64,000 nucleotides of DNA from G963665185 sp963665185. GTDB lineage: Bacteria > Desulfobacterota > Desulfovibrionia > Desulfovibrionales > Desulfovibrionaceae. The DNA lies in NCBI GenBank assembly GCA_963665185.2, contig CAXXPO010000026.1:124001-188000 (forward strand), read 5' to 3'. Position 1 is the first letter of the stretch; each line of letters begins with the position of its first letter. Shown here piece by piece: positions 1-9,246 of this stretch. Below the pieces are notes generated by a model. The model did not search any database. It saw nothing but the letters and a program-made list of their open reading frames with translations, and was not told where the DNA came from. The position numbers were made by a program, and so were the translations under genes.

Positions 1-17
1 CATACAAGGAGCAAAAA

Positions 18-902
18 ATGAAACGCGCACTCTTCCTTTGTTTCTGCCTGCTGCTGGGGACATTCTCCCTGGCCCAGGCCCATTCGCTGTGGATCAACAC
101 CTTTGTATCCGACTCCCACCAGCCGCCGCATGCCATGGTCTGCTTCGGCTGGGGCCATGCCTTGCCTTTGGACGACATCATGAATTCACCCGACGGCCGG
201 ATTGCCGTGGAGAAATTCGAGCTGGTCGACCCCTCCATGCAGGTATTGGAACTGGGCAAGCCCGCGTTCCAGCCGGTAAAGCCAAGTGTGGCGGACAAGA
301 ATCTCGACGTCTATCCCGCGGATCTGGCCCTGCAGAAAATCGCCCTGAAAAAGGACAGCGCCCCTGGCGTGTATCAGCTCCGTGCCTCGTCCGTGCCCGC
401 CTTTTTCACCCAGTACATCGACACTGCGGGCAGGACCCGCCTCCAGCTTAAGGGGAAGGATGAGATCAAGGACATCAAGAAGGTGCTTATGTCCGTGAAG
501 TACCAGGCCTTTGCCAAGTCGTTCATCACCCTGGGCGAGTGGAAACAACCCGCCCCCCTGAACACGGGGTTGGAAATCGTGCCGCTCACCGATCTGAGCA
601 ACCTGCACGTGGGGGATCTGGTCAAAGTAAGGGTGCTGTTCCACGGACAGCCCGTGACCACCACGGCCAAAAGCATGGAGTACATCACGGCCAACAGCCC
701 GGGGTTCGGACAGAACGATAAATACGCCCTCATGTCCTATATCATGGACGGATATGCCCAGTTCCGGGTTCAGAATGCGGGACAGTGGATAGTCGGCCAT
801 AACCACAAGGAGGACGTGACCAAGGACGGGCCTCTGAAGGATCTCGACGGCAAGGTCGAGCAGGTCTACCACGGCGCAAGCCTCACCTTCACCGTCAAGT
901 AA
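18..902 (+). CDS. DUF4198-family periplasmic protein
   Basis: 294 residues with a clear N-terminal signal peptide (basic start, leucine-rich core, cleavage expected after AQA before HSLWIN), so the mature protein should be exported. The mature part begins with HSLWIN and continues as a beta-rich domain resembling the DUF4198 family, which is often found with metal uptake or as a periplasmic accessory protein; no enzymatic motif is visible. The start has a good ribosome site (AAGGAG) about 8 bases upstream. A strong hairpin terminator follows the stop, so it is transcribed separately from the LolA-like/DUF1302/RND genes that start 74 bases later. The true substrate is unknown. Large antisense frames over it are shadows. 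Confidence 0.75.
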   Translation: MKRALFLCFCLLLGTFSLAQAHSLWINTFVSDSHQPPHAMVCFGWGHALPLDDIMNSPDGRIAVEKFELVDPSMQVLELGKPAFQPVKPSVADKNLDVYPADLALQKIALKKDSAPGVYQLRASSVPAFFTQYIDTAGRTRLQLKGKDEIKDIKKVLMSVKYQAFAKSFITLGEWKQPAPLNTGLEIVPLTDLSNLHVGDLVKVRVLFHGQPVTTTAKSMEYITANSPGFGQNDKYALMSYIMDGYAQFRVQNAGQWIVGHNHKEDVTKDGPLKDLDGKVEQVYHGASLTFTVK

Positions 903-908
903 TCGACT

Positions 909-941
909 GCCCGGGGCGGAGAACCGCCCCGGGCTTCTTTT
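909..941 (+). terminator. Rho-independent terminator
   Basis: A perfect 11-bp GC-rich stem (GCCCGGGGCGG pairing with CCGCCCCGGGC) with an AGAA tetraloop, followed by TTCTTTT. It lies 7 bases after the DUF4198 stop and separates that gene from the exporter operon. Confidence 0.9.
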
Positions 942-975
942 CATCCGCATACCATACAGCAAGGAACGCCGAACA

Positions 976-1758
976 ATGGTCAGATTCGCATTGACGCTCG
1001 TGGCGCTTTGGGCCGCACTCGGAACTGGGGCGGCCTGGGGGCAGGAACCGACCGGCAGGGATATCATGACACTGGTCTACGACAGGGACGACGGCGAGGA
1101 CCGGTCGTCGGTCATCACCATGACTCTGGTCAACAAGCGCGGCAGCACGCGCGTTCGCAAGGTGACAAGCTATTCCAAGGACTACGGCAGGGACAAGAAG
1201 TCCGTGATGATCTTCAACGAACCCGCCGATGTCCGGGGGACCTGTTTCCTGTCGTGGGAATACGACGATCCGGACCGGGAAAAGGACAAATGGTTGTACA
1301 TGCCGGCCATGCGCAAGACCCGCCGCATCAGCGGGGCGTCCAAAAACGAGTACTTTATGGGCACCGACTTCACTTTCGACGATATGGGCAAGCGCAATGT
1401 GGAAAAGGACACGCATACCCTGCTGGGCGAGGAGAGGGTCATGGACCATGACTGCTGGCGCGTAAGGTCCGTACCGGTGGACAAGGACGACCTGTACACC
1501 GAACGGATCATCTGGGTCAGCAAGGACGCGCACATGACCATCAAGGCCGAATACTTTGACAAGGACGGCCTGGTGAAGACCTACATGGCTCGTGAATTCG
1601 GACTGCAGGACGGCTTCTGGACCCTGTACGAATCAGAGATGGACAATGTCTCGCGCAGCCACCGCACCGTCATGCGCATGGCCGACGTGCGATACGATAC
1701 CGGGGTCGATGATTCCCTGTTCAGGGTTTCCACCATCGAACGCGGGCGCCTTCGTTAA
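976..1758 (+). CDS. Outer-membrane lipoprotein-sorting (LolA-like) protein
   Basis: 260 residues with a signal peptide (cleavage expected near GAAWG-QE). The mature protein fits the LolA-like family annotated as outer-membrane lipoprotein-sorting protein: beta-rich, with the stretch 'SKNEYFMGTDFTFDDM' and a C-terminal 'RHxxxxMRMADVRYDTGVDDSLF'-type ending (seen here around residues 220-250). It should form a periplasmic half-barrel that carries a lipid or other hydrophobic molecule. It is followed after 2 bases by a DUF1302 barrel gene and then an RND exporter, a recurrent trio that suggests inner-membrane extraction, periplasmic carriage and outer-membrane delivery. The cargo cannot be read from the sequence. 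Confidence 0.8.
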   Translation: MVRFALTLVALWAALGTGAAWGQEPTGRDIMTLVYDRDDGEDRSSVITMTLVNKRGSTRVRKVTSYSKDYGRDKKSVMIFNEPADVRGTCFLSWEYDDPDREKDKWLYMPAMRKTRRISGASKNEYFMGTDFTFDDMGKRNVEKDTHTLLGEERVMDHDCWRVRSVPVDKDDLYTERIIWVSKDAHMTIKAEYFDKDGLVKTYMAREFGLQDGFWTLYESEMDNVSRSHRTVMRMADVRYDTGVDDSLFRVSTIERGRLR

Positions 1759-1760
1759 AC

Positions 1761-3068
1761 ATGAAAACCGCATTCGCCATCCTTTTTCTGGCGGGGTGGC
1801 TGTTCTTGGCCGGACCGGGACTTGCCGACGGGGGAAGGGAAGGGGAGGACCCGGCGGACGAGCCGTCCTCAGATTCCAGGCTTTGGGACGACGTGCGGGA
1901 ACGGTTGCGGTTTTCCGGGTTTGCCGAATTCATGCAGTCGTTCGCCATCGCCCCTCCCAATGACACCATTGTTTCGCGGGCACGGCTTCGCCTCAAGCTC
2001 GAGGCCGATCTGGACGAAGTATACGCCTTTGCTTCGGTGGACGCGCAAAAGAACTGGAAGATTCCGTCGGAGGATTCCGTGGCCTTTCACGAACTGTGGC
2101 TCGAACATGTAGGCCAGGGCTGGGACCTTCGCGTGGGACGACAGATTATCATCTGGGGCAAGGCCGACGGAGTGCAGATCACGGACCTGATTTCGCCGCC
2201 CGACTATACTGAGTACATCACCCGCGACCTGGACGAGATCCGCATGCCCGTGGACGCTGCTAAATTTCGGTTGCTCGGGGAGTGGATTGACACGGAGTTG
2301 ATATGGATTCCCGTTTTCAAGGCAGTGGTCTATCCCGAGGACGACAATCCGTGGGCGCTGGCCACGTCCTATCCTCAGAATTTCGGAGTGACCAAGGTTT
2401 CGGCGGACAAGCCGTCCACCTCATTGGAGAACAGCGAAGTGGCGCTCAAGGTTTCGGCCTATCTTTCCGGGATTGATATGGCCGCCTCGGTCTTCCACAC
2501 CTGGGACGACATGGCTGCCATGCACCGCACGTTTTCCGGGGACGAGCAGGGATATACCCTGGAATTCACGCCCAAACACCATCGCATGACCGTGTTTGGG
2601 CTGGAGTTCTCGCGTCCCTGGTCCGACTACGTGTTCCGGGGCGAGGGGGCCTGGTACGTGGGGCGCTATTTTGCCACGGACGCGGTGGAGCTGGACCCGC
2701 TGCCCAGAGATGCTCTGAAATGGCTGGTGGGCGTTGACTGGACCCCGGGCAACGATTGGACGGTCATTGCCCAGCTTACCGGACAGAGCATTGCGGATTA
2801 CGAGGAGGAGCTTTCCGCGCACGAGCACGACTTTACCGCCACTCTGAATATTTCCAAAAAACTGTTGCGTGAAACCCTGACGCTTTCCAGCATGCTCTAT
2901 TACCACTTTAACGACACGGACTATTTTTACCGCTGCAAGGCGGAATACAACGTGACCGACGACCTGCACGTGCTCGTGGGGCTGGATTACTTCGGAGGGG
3001 AAAAAGGACAGTTCGGTTCGTACAACGATAATTCCCAGGTCTGGTTCAAAACCAAATACAGCTTTTAG
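1761..3068 (+). CDS. DUF1302-type outer-membrane beta-barrel protein
   Basis: 435 residues: signal peptide (first ~22 residues, ending GLADGG), a short acidic linker, then a barrel-like domain rich in alternating aromatic/hydrophobic strands and ending in a terminal aromatic (KTKYSF), as outer-membrane barrels do. The central motif GRQIIIWGKADGVQITD matches the DUF1302 family. It starts 2 bases after the LolA-like gene and ends 11 bases before the RND gene, so the three are one transcription unit and probably one transport system. Its role as the outer-membrane component is inferred from the family and context. Confidence 0.8.
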   Translation: MKTAFAILFLAGWLFLAGPGLADGGREGEDPADEPSSDSRLWDDVRERLRFSGFAEFMQSFAIAPPNDTIVSRARLRLKLEADLDEVYAFASVDAQKNWKIPSEDSVAFHELWLEHVGQGWDLRVGRQIIIWGKADGVQITDLISPPDYTEYITRDLDEIRMPVDAAKFRLLGEWIDTELIWIPVFKAVVYPEDDNPWALATSYPQNFGVTKVSADKPSTSLENSEVALKVSAYLSGIDMAASVFHTWDDMAAMHRTFSGDEQGYTLEFTPKHHRMTVFGLEFSRPWSDYVFRGEGAWYVGRYFATDAVELDPLPRDALKWLVGVDWTPGNDWTVIAQLTGQSIADYEEELSAHEHDFTATLNISKKLLRETLTLSSMLYYHFNDTDYFYRCKAEYNVTDDLHVLVGLDYFGGEKGQFGSYNDNSQVWFKTKYSF

Positions 3069-3079
3069 GAGTCCCCGTT

Positions 3080-5464
3080 ATGCTGAACATCCAAAAGATA
3101 AACATGTTTTTCCGACGTTTTGGGGAATGCACCCTCCGTTTACGGTGGGTGGTGATCCTTCTTTTTATTGCGCTGACGGCGGGGGCGGCCATGGGCCTTC
3201 CGCGTCTGAAGAGCGACGTGGATCAGGACAGGTGGTTCATGGAGGACGACGCGCTTCTGGCCGCCAAGCAGCGCATGGAGGATATTTTCGGCAACGAGGA
3301 TTTCTGCGCCGTGCTCGTCACGGCCGATGACGTGTTCCGGCCGGATATCCTGCAGGGAATCCGGGATATGGGCCAGGAGCTTCTGGACCGCATTCCCTAT
3401 GCCGACGACGTTCTTTCCCTGGCCGACATGGAGTTCACCGAGGGGGTGGAGGGGGGCATCAGCATCAGCGAACTTCTTCCAGAGGCCATTCCTCAGGACA
3501 GAGAAAGCCTGGACGTCATCCGCGCCAAGGCGCTGGACAAGAAGTCCCTGTGCAACCGCATGGTTTCGGGAGACAGCACAGAGACCTGGCTCATCCTTAG
3601 GCTCAAGCCCCTCCCCGACACTTCGGAAAAGTTCGAGGGGCAAGATCCCACCGTGGCGGTGGGGCATTTGTTCAACGAGGTCGTCAACCAGCCCAAATAT
3701 GCCCACCTTCACCCCAAAACCACGGGACTGCATGTCGTTGCCGCGGAAAAGCAGGACTTTTTCGGTAAGGAAACCCCGAAACTTCTGGGAATATCCTTTC
3801 TCCTGACTGTTCTGACCCTGCTCTTCTTCCTGCGCAGCCTGCGCGGGGTGGTTTTTCCCCTGGCCGCCGTGTTCTGCGTGCTGGTCATTGTTTTTGGCAT
3901 TCAGGGCTATCTGGATATCCGCACCGACCCCACGGTAATCTTCATGCCCATCTTCATCACCACGGCGGTTTCCATCGGCTACTCCATCCACATCTTCAAC
4001 CATTTCAATCTCGAGTTCAGAAAACTCGGCCGCCGCAGGGAGGCCCTTGTAAAGGCCGTGGAAGAAGTGGGGTGGCCTTTGGTGTTCAGCGCACTGACAA
4101 CTGTCGCCGCCTTGCTTTCGTTTCTCTTCATCCCGTTGCGGCCCCTGCGCTGGATCGGCCTGACCGCGGCCTCCCTGGTGTCCCTTGCCTGCCTTATCGT
4201 GCTGATCCTGCTGCCCGTGCTGCTCAGCTTCGGCAAGGACCGCCAGCCCCAGGGCAAGGCAGGGGAGCCTATGACCCAGAGGCTCATGGTCTGGCTGTCC
4301 ACCCGGGCCGCGTCCCGTCCTGTGCTTTCCCTGGCCGTGCTCTGCCTGACCATGGGGGTCTGCGTGCTGGGGTTGACCCGCATCGACATATCCTTTGACG
4401 TGCTCAAGACCTTTGGTCGCAAAATTCCCTATGTGGACAGGATATACAGCGTGGGCCAGTCCCAGGTGGGCTCCCTGTACTCCTATAATCTGGCCCTTGA
4501 GTTTCCGGATTTTGGCGCGGCCAAAAATCCTGAAAATCTGAAGAAATTCGAAACCCTGGTGAGGGATGTCCAGACCCTCGAACTGACCAAGAAAACCACC
4601 TCCCTGCTGGAGATAGTCAAGGACCTCAACCAGGTCCTGCACGAGGGCGATCCGGACTGGTACAGACTGCCCGACACCCGCGAGATGGTGGCCCAGGTGC
4701 TTCTGCTTTATGAGAACGCAGGCGGTTCGGAAGTGGAAAAATGGATAGACTACGACTATCGGCGGCTGCGGCTGCAGGTGGAAATGGGCCATTACAATTC
4801 CGCAGAAGCGGCCAGGGAACTTCGCTGGATACGCCAGCGGGCGGGTGAGCTTTTTCCGGACGCGCATGTGGTGCTTTCCGGGGCCATATCCCAGTACACG
4901 GTGATGCAGGAATATGTTTCCATGGGCCAGATTGTGTCCTTCGGCATTGCCCTCGTCGTGGTCACCCTGCTTATGGTTATTGTATTCGGCAGCCTGCGCG
5001 TGGGACTCATCGCCATGATTCCCAACATCGCCCCGGCCCTGGTGGTGGGCGGCATCATGGGCCTGTTCGACATCCCGCTCGACCTTATCACCGTGACCAT
5101 CATGCCCATGCTGCTCGGGCTGGCCGTGGACGACACAATCCACTTCATCAACCATTGCCAGCTGGAATTCGAGCAGTGCCGCGACTACGGTGAAAGCATA
5201 CGCCGTACTTTCCTGGCCGTGGGCGGAGCGCTGTTCATCACCACCGTGGTGCTGACCCTGAACTTTTCAGCCTACATGGTTTCCAATGTAAAAATGTTCT
5301 TCGCCATGGGCATTCTTGTCGGCGCGGGGCTGATTTCCGCGCTTTTAACCGACTATATCATTACCCCGATCCTTCTGCTTATGGTGAAGCCCTTTGGAAG
5401 GGAAGCCTTTCAGACAGACGGGAAAGAACAGGCTGCCATCATCGAGGCGCCCATGAAGTCATGA
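3080..5464 (+). CDS. RND superfamily (MMPL/HpnN-like) exporter
   Basis: 794 residues with the duplicated RND layout: one N-terminal membrane helix (about 22-42), a large periplasmic loop, five helices (about 230-390), then a second half with one helix (about 412-435), another loop and five final helices (about 625-775). The repeated segment 'GLAVDDTIHFINH' in the second half and its counterpart 'VSIGYSIHIFNHF' in the first are typical of predicted RND exporters of the MMPL/HpnN branch, which move lipids or hydrophobic compounds using the proton gradient. A ribosome site AGGAG lies before the chosen ATG. It completes the operon with the LolA-like and barrel genes. The 671-codon antisense frame across it is a shadow of high-GC coding sequence. 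Confidence 0.88.
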   Translation: MLNIQKINMFFRRFGECTLRLRWVVILLFIALTAGAAMGLPRLKSDVDQDRWFMEDDALLAAKQRMEDIFGNEDFCAVLVTADDVFRPDILQGIRDMGQELLDRIPYADDVLSLADMEFTEGVEGGISISELLPEAIPQDRESLDVIRAKALDKKSLCNRMVSGDSTETWLILRLKPLPDTSEKFEGQDPTVAVGHLFNEVVNQPKYAHLHPKTTGLHVVAAEKQDFFGKETPKLLGISFLLTVLTLLFFLRSLRGVVFPLAAVFCVLVIVFGIQGYLDIRTDPTVIFMPIFITTAVSIGYSIHIFNHFNLEFRKLGRRREALVKAVEEVGWPLVFSALTTVAALLSFLFIPLRPLRWIGLTAASLVSLACLIVLILLPVLLSFGKDRQPQGKAGEPMTQRLMVWLSTRAASRPVLSLAVLCLTMGVCVLGLTRIDISFDVLKTFGRKIPYVDRIYSVGQSQVGSLYSYNLALEFPDFGAAKNPENLKKFETLVRDVQTLELTKKTTSLLEIVKDLNQVLHEGDPDWYRLPDTREMVAQVLLLYENAGGSEVEKWIDYDYRRLRLQVEMGHYNSAEAARELRWIRQRAGELFPDAHVVLSGAISQYTVMQEYVSMGQIVSFGIALVVVTLLMVIVFGSLRVGLIAMIPNIAPALVVGGIMGLFDIPLDLITVTIMPMLLGLAVDDTIHFINHCQLEFEQCRDYGESIRRTFLAVGGALFITTVVLTLNFSAYMVSNVKMFFAMGILVGAGLISALLTDYIITPILLLMVKPFGREAFQTDGKEQAAIIEAPMKS

Positions 5465-5506
5465 ATCTGGACCGGAAGGCGTTTTGCCGTCTTTTAATAT
5501 GCCAAT

Positions 5507-5683
5507 TCAGTGGGTCCAGAGCAACGGCTTGAACAGCTTAACAATGGGTGTGTCCTTTGAGTGTTTGCGCATGGAACAGAAGAGGAGGGCGAGACGTGGG
5601 AACAGGTCGATGCCACGCAGGTAGAGAACAAAGGGATTGATGCCGGCGCGGCTGGTTAAACAGTCACTGGTGACCTGGTCATC
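5507..5683 (-). pseudogene. IS1380-family transposase N-terminal relic
   Basis: Read on the minus strand this gives TSDCLTSRAGINPF, then LYLRGIDLFP, then SMRKHSKDTP before a stop. The intact-looking N-terminus of the IS1380-type fragment at 57456 has the same order: TNDCLTDRAGLNLF, RYLRGIDLFP, SMRKHPKGAP. It therefore looks like an independently decayed copy of the same element, cut at both ends. It lies just downstream of the RND operon in a gene-free stretch. Confidence 0.7.
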
Positions 5684-5784
5684 AGAGTGGAGGCGCTGAC
5701 CAGTCAGCCCTGTGGGGCATCAAGAACCTTTGTCATCACTGACGAAAGAGGGGGGTGATCGGCCATTGCTGTAGCCTTTTCGCA

Positions 5785-6003
5785 TAATCGCAGCACGGCA
5801 TTCTGGTGGCTCCTGAGCAGCGCAACCTGGTCGACTTGGCCGCCTCGCATGGCAGCAAGACCAGGAGACGGACTTTATTCTTGGCCGCAGGGGCGGTGAC
5901 CGAAACCGAGGTTTCTGGCAAGGTTGGCGGTGGATCAGGAATGGAAGGGGCTTGGCCTTGATCAAGTCCTTGGCTTTCAAGGGATAACGAGCAGGGAGCT
6001 CGT
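5785..6003 (+). pseudogene. Decayed DUF1778-GNAT toxin-antitoxin relic, copy 1
   Basis: This 219-bp block repeats at 10268-10491. It begins with the end of a TacA-like (DUF1778) antitoxin N-terminus (APEQRNLVDLAASHGSKT in one frame) and runs, after an internal deletion, into a GNAT toxin core segment (LARLAVDQEWKGLGLDQVL). This copy has lost 7 bases near 5797 compared with copy 2, so even the antitoxin frame is broken. It cannot make a functional module. The flanks 6004-6377 show no gene that I can support. Confidence 0.65.
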
Positions 6004-6377
6004 CTTGTCGGTCGCCCGGAGGTTCTTTTCGGTCACGGTCATGCCGGATTCTTCGGTTATCCATCCCCACGAGTGCACGATGAATGAACCGGCAACGTGT
6101 GGAGAAAATCCTGTTCGGCAGGAAAAAATAGAGCCTCAGGTCCCGCAGTACCTGAGCTGCCCGGCTTCGGTCACAGAGTCTGCGGCCTCATACCGAAACC
6201 ATCGGTGGAATGACAATATGGATTTCAAAGGAAAAGTCAAATGATCGTCCCTGGCACCGGGCCCAAAGAAAAAACCAAGCAAAGATACGTTCTTTAATGC
6301 AAGATATTACCAGGGTGTATTTGTTTGGCTCATGATTTTTTGTTGTGCCTGCAGACGATTCGAGTACATACAAGGCA

Positions 6378-6392
6378 TGTCATGATATGACA
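6378..6392. promoter_or_regulatory. Inverted repeat upstream of cyuA, possible operator
   Basis: TGTCAT-GAT-ATGACA is a perfect 6-bp inverted repeat with a 3-base centre, about 118 bases before the cyuA start, in an otherwise gene-free AT-rich leader. It is symmetric enough to be a dimeric regulator site. No regulator gene is adjacent and the site does not fit the FNR or CRP consensus spacing, so the binding protein is unknown. Confidence 0.35.
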
Positions 6393-6509
6393 CATTTCCC
6401 TTGTAAACGAATCTTAACAGAAGAATAAGCCCGACTGAAACCGTGCGTCATAGACAGTCCGCCGCACTTCACATCGCAACGAAAATAGGAACTACTTCGG
6501 GGGGAAATA

Positions 6510-7802
6510 ATGCAGATCGGTAAGGATACCACAGGTAACGTACTGAAAATTTTGCATGAGGAAATCGTTCCGGCGCAAGGATGTACGGAGCCCATCGCCA
6601 TTGCCCTGGTGGCGGCCAAGGCCAAAGAGGTGCTTGGAGAACTCCCCGAACGGGTAAAGATTTTCGTTTCGGGCAACATCATCAAGAACGTGAAAAGCGT
6701 CGTGGTGCCCAACAGCGGCGGGATGATAGGCATTGAGACGGCTGCAGCCATGGGCATTGTGGCCGGAGACTGTAAAAAGGACCTGATGGTCATCAGTGAA
6801 GTGACTGAAAAGGACATGGTGGAGGTACGCGAGTACCTGAAAACCACCACCTTCGAGACCATCCACGAAAAGACCCCGGTAAAACTCTACGTCCGTGTGG
6901 AGGCTTTTTCCGGCGACAAGAGCGCCCTGGTGGAAGTGCAGTATCTGCACACCAACCTCACCAAGGTGGTCAAGGACGGCGACGTGCTTCTGGACCGGGG
7001 GTTCAGCCCGGAAAATTTCAACACCACCCAGGAGGACCGTTCCATCCTGTCGGTGCAGATGATCTACGACCTGGCCAAGAGCATTGATATCGAGCTGATT
7101 CGGCCGCTGTTCGAGCAGGTCATCGACCTGAACTGCACAATTGCGGACGAGGGATTGCGGAACACCTACGGCGTGAACATCGGCAGCAGCATCTTGGAGA
7201 ACATTAGGCAGGGAATCTACGGAGACGACATCCGCAACCGCTGCGCCAGCTACGCCGCTGCGGGAAGCGACGCCCGCATGAGCGGCTGCCCCCTGCCGGT
7301 AATGACCACAAGCGGCAGCGGCAACCAGGGCATGACCGCCTCCCTGCCTGTCATCAAGTTTGCGCGGATGAAGGGCCTTTCCGACGAACAATTGATCCGT
7401 GCGCTTTTCCTGTCCCATCTGTGCACCGTGCACATCAAGACCCAGGTGGGCCGTCTGTCTGCCTATTGCGGTGCCATGTGCGCCGCCGCCGGGGTAAGCG
7501 GTGCCGTCACCTTTCTGCTGGGCGAGGACGAATCTACCGTAGCACACGCCATCATCAACACCCTGGGCAACATTTCCGGCATCATCTGTGACGGTGCCAA
7601 GCCGTCCTGCGCCATGAAGATCGCCACCGGCATCTACGCGGCCTTCGATTCCGCGACCCTGGCTTCCTACAACAAGGATCTGCACGGCGGCGACGGGATT
7701 GTGGGCAGCGATGTGGAAGCCACAATCCGTAATATCGGCGAACTGGCCAGCACCGGGATGAAGCAGACGGATGAAATTATCCTGAAGATCATGACGTCCT
7801 GA
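6510..7802 (+). CDS. cyuA: L-cysteine desulfidase (CyuA/YhaM family)
   Basis: 430 residues, the usual length of the UPF0597/YhaM family. Members cleave L-cysteine to pyruvate, ammonia and sulfide using a [4Fe-4S] cluster. The diagnostic N-terminal motif QGCTEPIAIA is present with Cys25, equivalent to the cluster cysteine described for the archaeal enzyme, and further conserved cysteines occur in 'LCTVHIKTQVGRLSAYCGAMC' and 'IICDGAKPSC' near the C-terminus. The start is set by a strong GGGGGGA ribosome site. A cyuP-like transporter gene begins about 117 bases downstream on the same strand, the same pairing as E. coli cyuPA (yhaO-yhaM), which supports uptake and breakdown of cysteine. L-serine as an alternative substrate cannot be excluded. 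Confidence 0.88.
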   Translation: MQIGKDTTGNVLKILHEEIVPAQGCTEPIAIALVAAKAKEVLGELPERVKIFVSGNIIKNVKSVVVPNSGGMIGIETAAAMGIVAGDCKKDLMVISEVTEKDMVEVREYLKTTTFETIHEKTPVKLYVRVEAFSGDKSALVEVQYLHTNLTKVVKDGDVLLDRGFSPENFNTTQEDRSILSVQMIYDLAKSIDIELIRPLFEQVIDLNCTIADEGLRNTYGVNIGSSILENIRQGIYGDDIRNRCASYAAAGSDARMSGCPLPVMTTSGSGNQGMTASLPVIKFARMKGLSDEQLIRALFLSHLCTVHIKTQVGRLSAYCGAMCAAAGVSGAVTFLLGEDESTVAHAIINTLGNISGIICDGAKPSCAMKIATGIYAAFDSATLASYNKDLHGGDGIVGSDVEATIRNIGELASTGMKQTDEIILKIMTS

Positions 7803-7918
7803 CGCGTGGCAGCCGCAATCACCGATTGATCCGGCCGTCTCCTCCCGGAACTTTAAAGACCCGTTCCGATTCTACGCGACGTGTTTTCACAACCGGACAC
7901 ACCGAAAAAGGCGCGCAC

Positions 7919-9157
7919 ATGAAAATGAATTCCAAGGATTGGGGATGGGTGGCTGTAAACATCGGCATGGGCATTGGTGCAGGCATCGTCTTCCTGCCCA
8001 TCCAGGCCGGGCTGGTCGGGCTGTGGACCTTTCTGCTGGCCATACTTTTGGCCTATCCCGCATTGTATCTGTTCCAACGCATGTACATCAACACGCTGAT
8101 CGAATCGCGGGACGCTTCTGACTATACAACGACTATTCGTGGATATCTGGGCAGCAAGGCAGGAGCGGCTCTGGGCATCATTTACTTTGTGATGCTTCTG
8201 ATATGGCTGTGCGTGTACAGCGAGACCGTTACCAATGACAGCGCCTCATACATTCAGGCTGCGGGGCTTACGGAGGGGCTGCTTTCCACCAACCACCTCT
8301 ATGCCCTGGTGCTGATAGGCTCTTTGGTGTTCCTGGCGTTTGCCAGCAAGACCTTGCTCTTCAGCCTGTCCAAGATTCTGGTCGTGGTCATTCTTTCATC
8401 CCTGGTCGTTTTGGCCGTGCTGATCATCCCGCAGTGGGATGTGGACAACGTCAAGGACGTGACTTCCATAGGGAAAATGCTGTGCCAGACCATCGTCACC
8501 CTGCCGTTCGCCATGACCTCAATCCTTTTCTTGCAGTCGCTAAGCCCCATGGTCGTGTATGTGAGGTCCGAGTACGACGATGTTGCCCTTGCCAGACAAA
8601 AGGCCATGCAGATAATGACCCGCGCCTTTCTGATTCTGGCCGGAGTGGTCTTTTTTTTCGCCTTTTCCTGCACCATGTCCATCACCCACCAGGATGCCTA
8701 CAATGCCTTTGTGGCCAATACGTCGTTTCTGGCGATACTGGTGAAGGTGATACCGGGAATCCTGGTGCCCTCCCTGGGCGTGACCATTGATATCTGCGCC
8801 GTGACCACGTCGTTTTTCGGCGTGCTGTTGGGGCTGCACGAAGCCTGCGTCGGGCTGTATCTGAACCTCTTCCTCGGGGACAAGCCCAAAGAATCGATCA
8901 ACATGGACAAGCTCTCCGCGGGAGTGGTGGGGCTAATCGTACTGCTCGGCTGGGTCGCGACCATAGTCGATTTTCCCATCCTCTATTTTACAAGCATTTG
9001 CAGCCCGATTTTCGCTATTGTCGGTTGCTTTATCCCGGTGCTGCTCGTCTACAAGGTGGATGCGTTGGCCAAATACCGGGGCATGCAGACCTGGATAGTT
9101 ACCATAACCGGCATCCTGCTGGTGCTGTCGCCATTGTTTGCATTGATGGATAAGTAG
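7919..9157 (+). CDS. cyuP: Cysteine/aromatic-type amino acid permease (CyuP/HAAAP family)
   Basis: 412 residues from this ATG, with about 11 hydrophobic helices and the N-terminal signature 'NIGMGIGAGIVFLPIQAG' of the HAAAP (hydroxy/aromatic amino acid permease) family. It follows cyuA and matches the E. coli CyuP-CyuA pairing, so the likely substrate is L-cysteine (family members also carry serine, threonine or tryptophan). The frame stays open 31 codons upstream, but that extension (RPSPPGTLKTRSDSTRR...) is not permease-like. ATG 7919, preceded by AAAAGG, or the ATG two codons later is the plausible start. Confidence 0.85.
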   Translation: MKMNSKDWGWVAVNIGMGIGAGIVFLPIQAGLVGLWTFLLAILLAYPALYLFQRMYINTLIESRDASDYTTTIRGYLGSKAGAALGIIYFVMLLIWLCVYSETVTNDSASYIQAAGLTEGLLSTNHLYALVLIGSLVFLAFASKTLLFSLSKILVVVILSSLVVLAVLIIPQWDVDNVKDVTSIGKMLCQTIVTLPFAMTSILFLQSLSPMVVYVRSEYDDVALARQKAMQIMTRAFLILAGVVFFFAFSCTMSITHQDAYNAFVANTSFLAILVKVIPGILVPSLGVTIDICAVTTSFFGVLLGLHEACVGLYLNLFLGDKPKESINMDKLSAGVVGLIVLLGWVATIVDFPILYFTSICSPIFAIVGCFIPVLLVYKVDALAKYRGMQTWIVTITGILLVLSPLFALMDK

Positions 9158-9183
9158 GGGGGCGACTATTTAGCGTGAACACA

Positions 9184-9220
9184 TTGACAAAAAACTTTGC
9201 CACCATTAAACTTAGTTTAA
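9184..9220 (+). promoter_or_regulatory. Promoter with overlapping operator of the Phd/PIN module
   Basis: A consensus -35 box TTGACA (9184-9189) is followed after 17 bases by TAAACT (9207-9212). The -10 box lies inside the inverted repeat TTAAAC-TTA-GTTTAA (9206-9220), and the 10-mer ACTTAGTTTA recurs 12 bp downstream (9210-9219 and 9222-9231). This fits autorepression by the antitoxin (or the toxin-antitoxin complex), which is usual for this class. Binding is inferred. Confidence 0.6.
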
Positions 9221-9246
9221 GACTTAGTTTATTTATGGAGGTGGAT

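Noticed and set aside
186..1067. 293-codon minus-strand frame over the DUF4198 gene
   Set aside because: Antisense shadow; the plus strand has a signal peptide and ribosome site.
3140..5155. 671-codon open frame on the minus strand
   Set aside because: Lies entirely opposite the RND exporter, is rich in His/Gln/Gly from reverse-complemented hydrophobic codons, and has no domain or ribosome site. Shadow of a real gene.
5465..5506. Possible terminator after the RND operon
   Set aside because: Only a weak GGC-GTTTT-GCC hairpin with TCTTTT; too short to call.
6378..6392. CRP/FNR-type site
   Set aside because: Symmetric, but the half-site spacing and sequence do not fit TGTGA-N6-TCACA or TTGAT-N4-ATCAA; kept only as an unassigned inverted repeat.
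6492..7685. 397-codon minus-strand frame opposite cyuA
   Set aside because: Antisense to the recognised desulfidase gene; no motifs.
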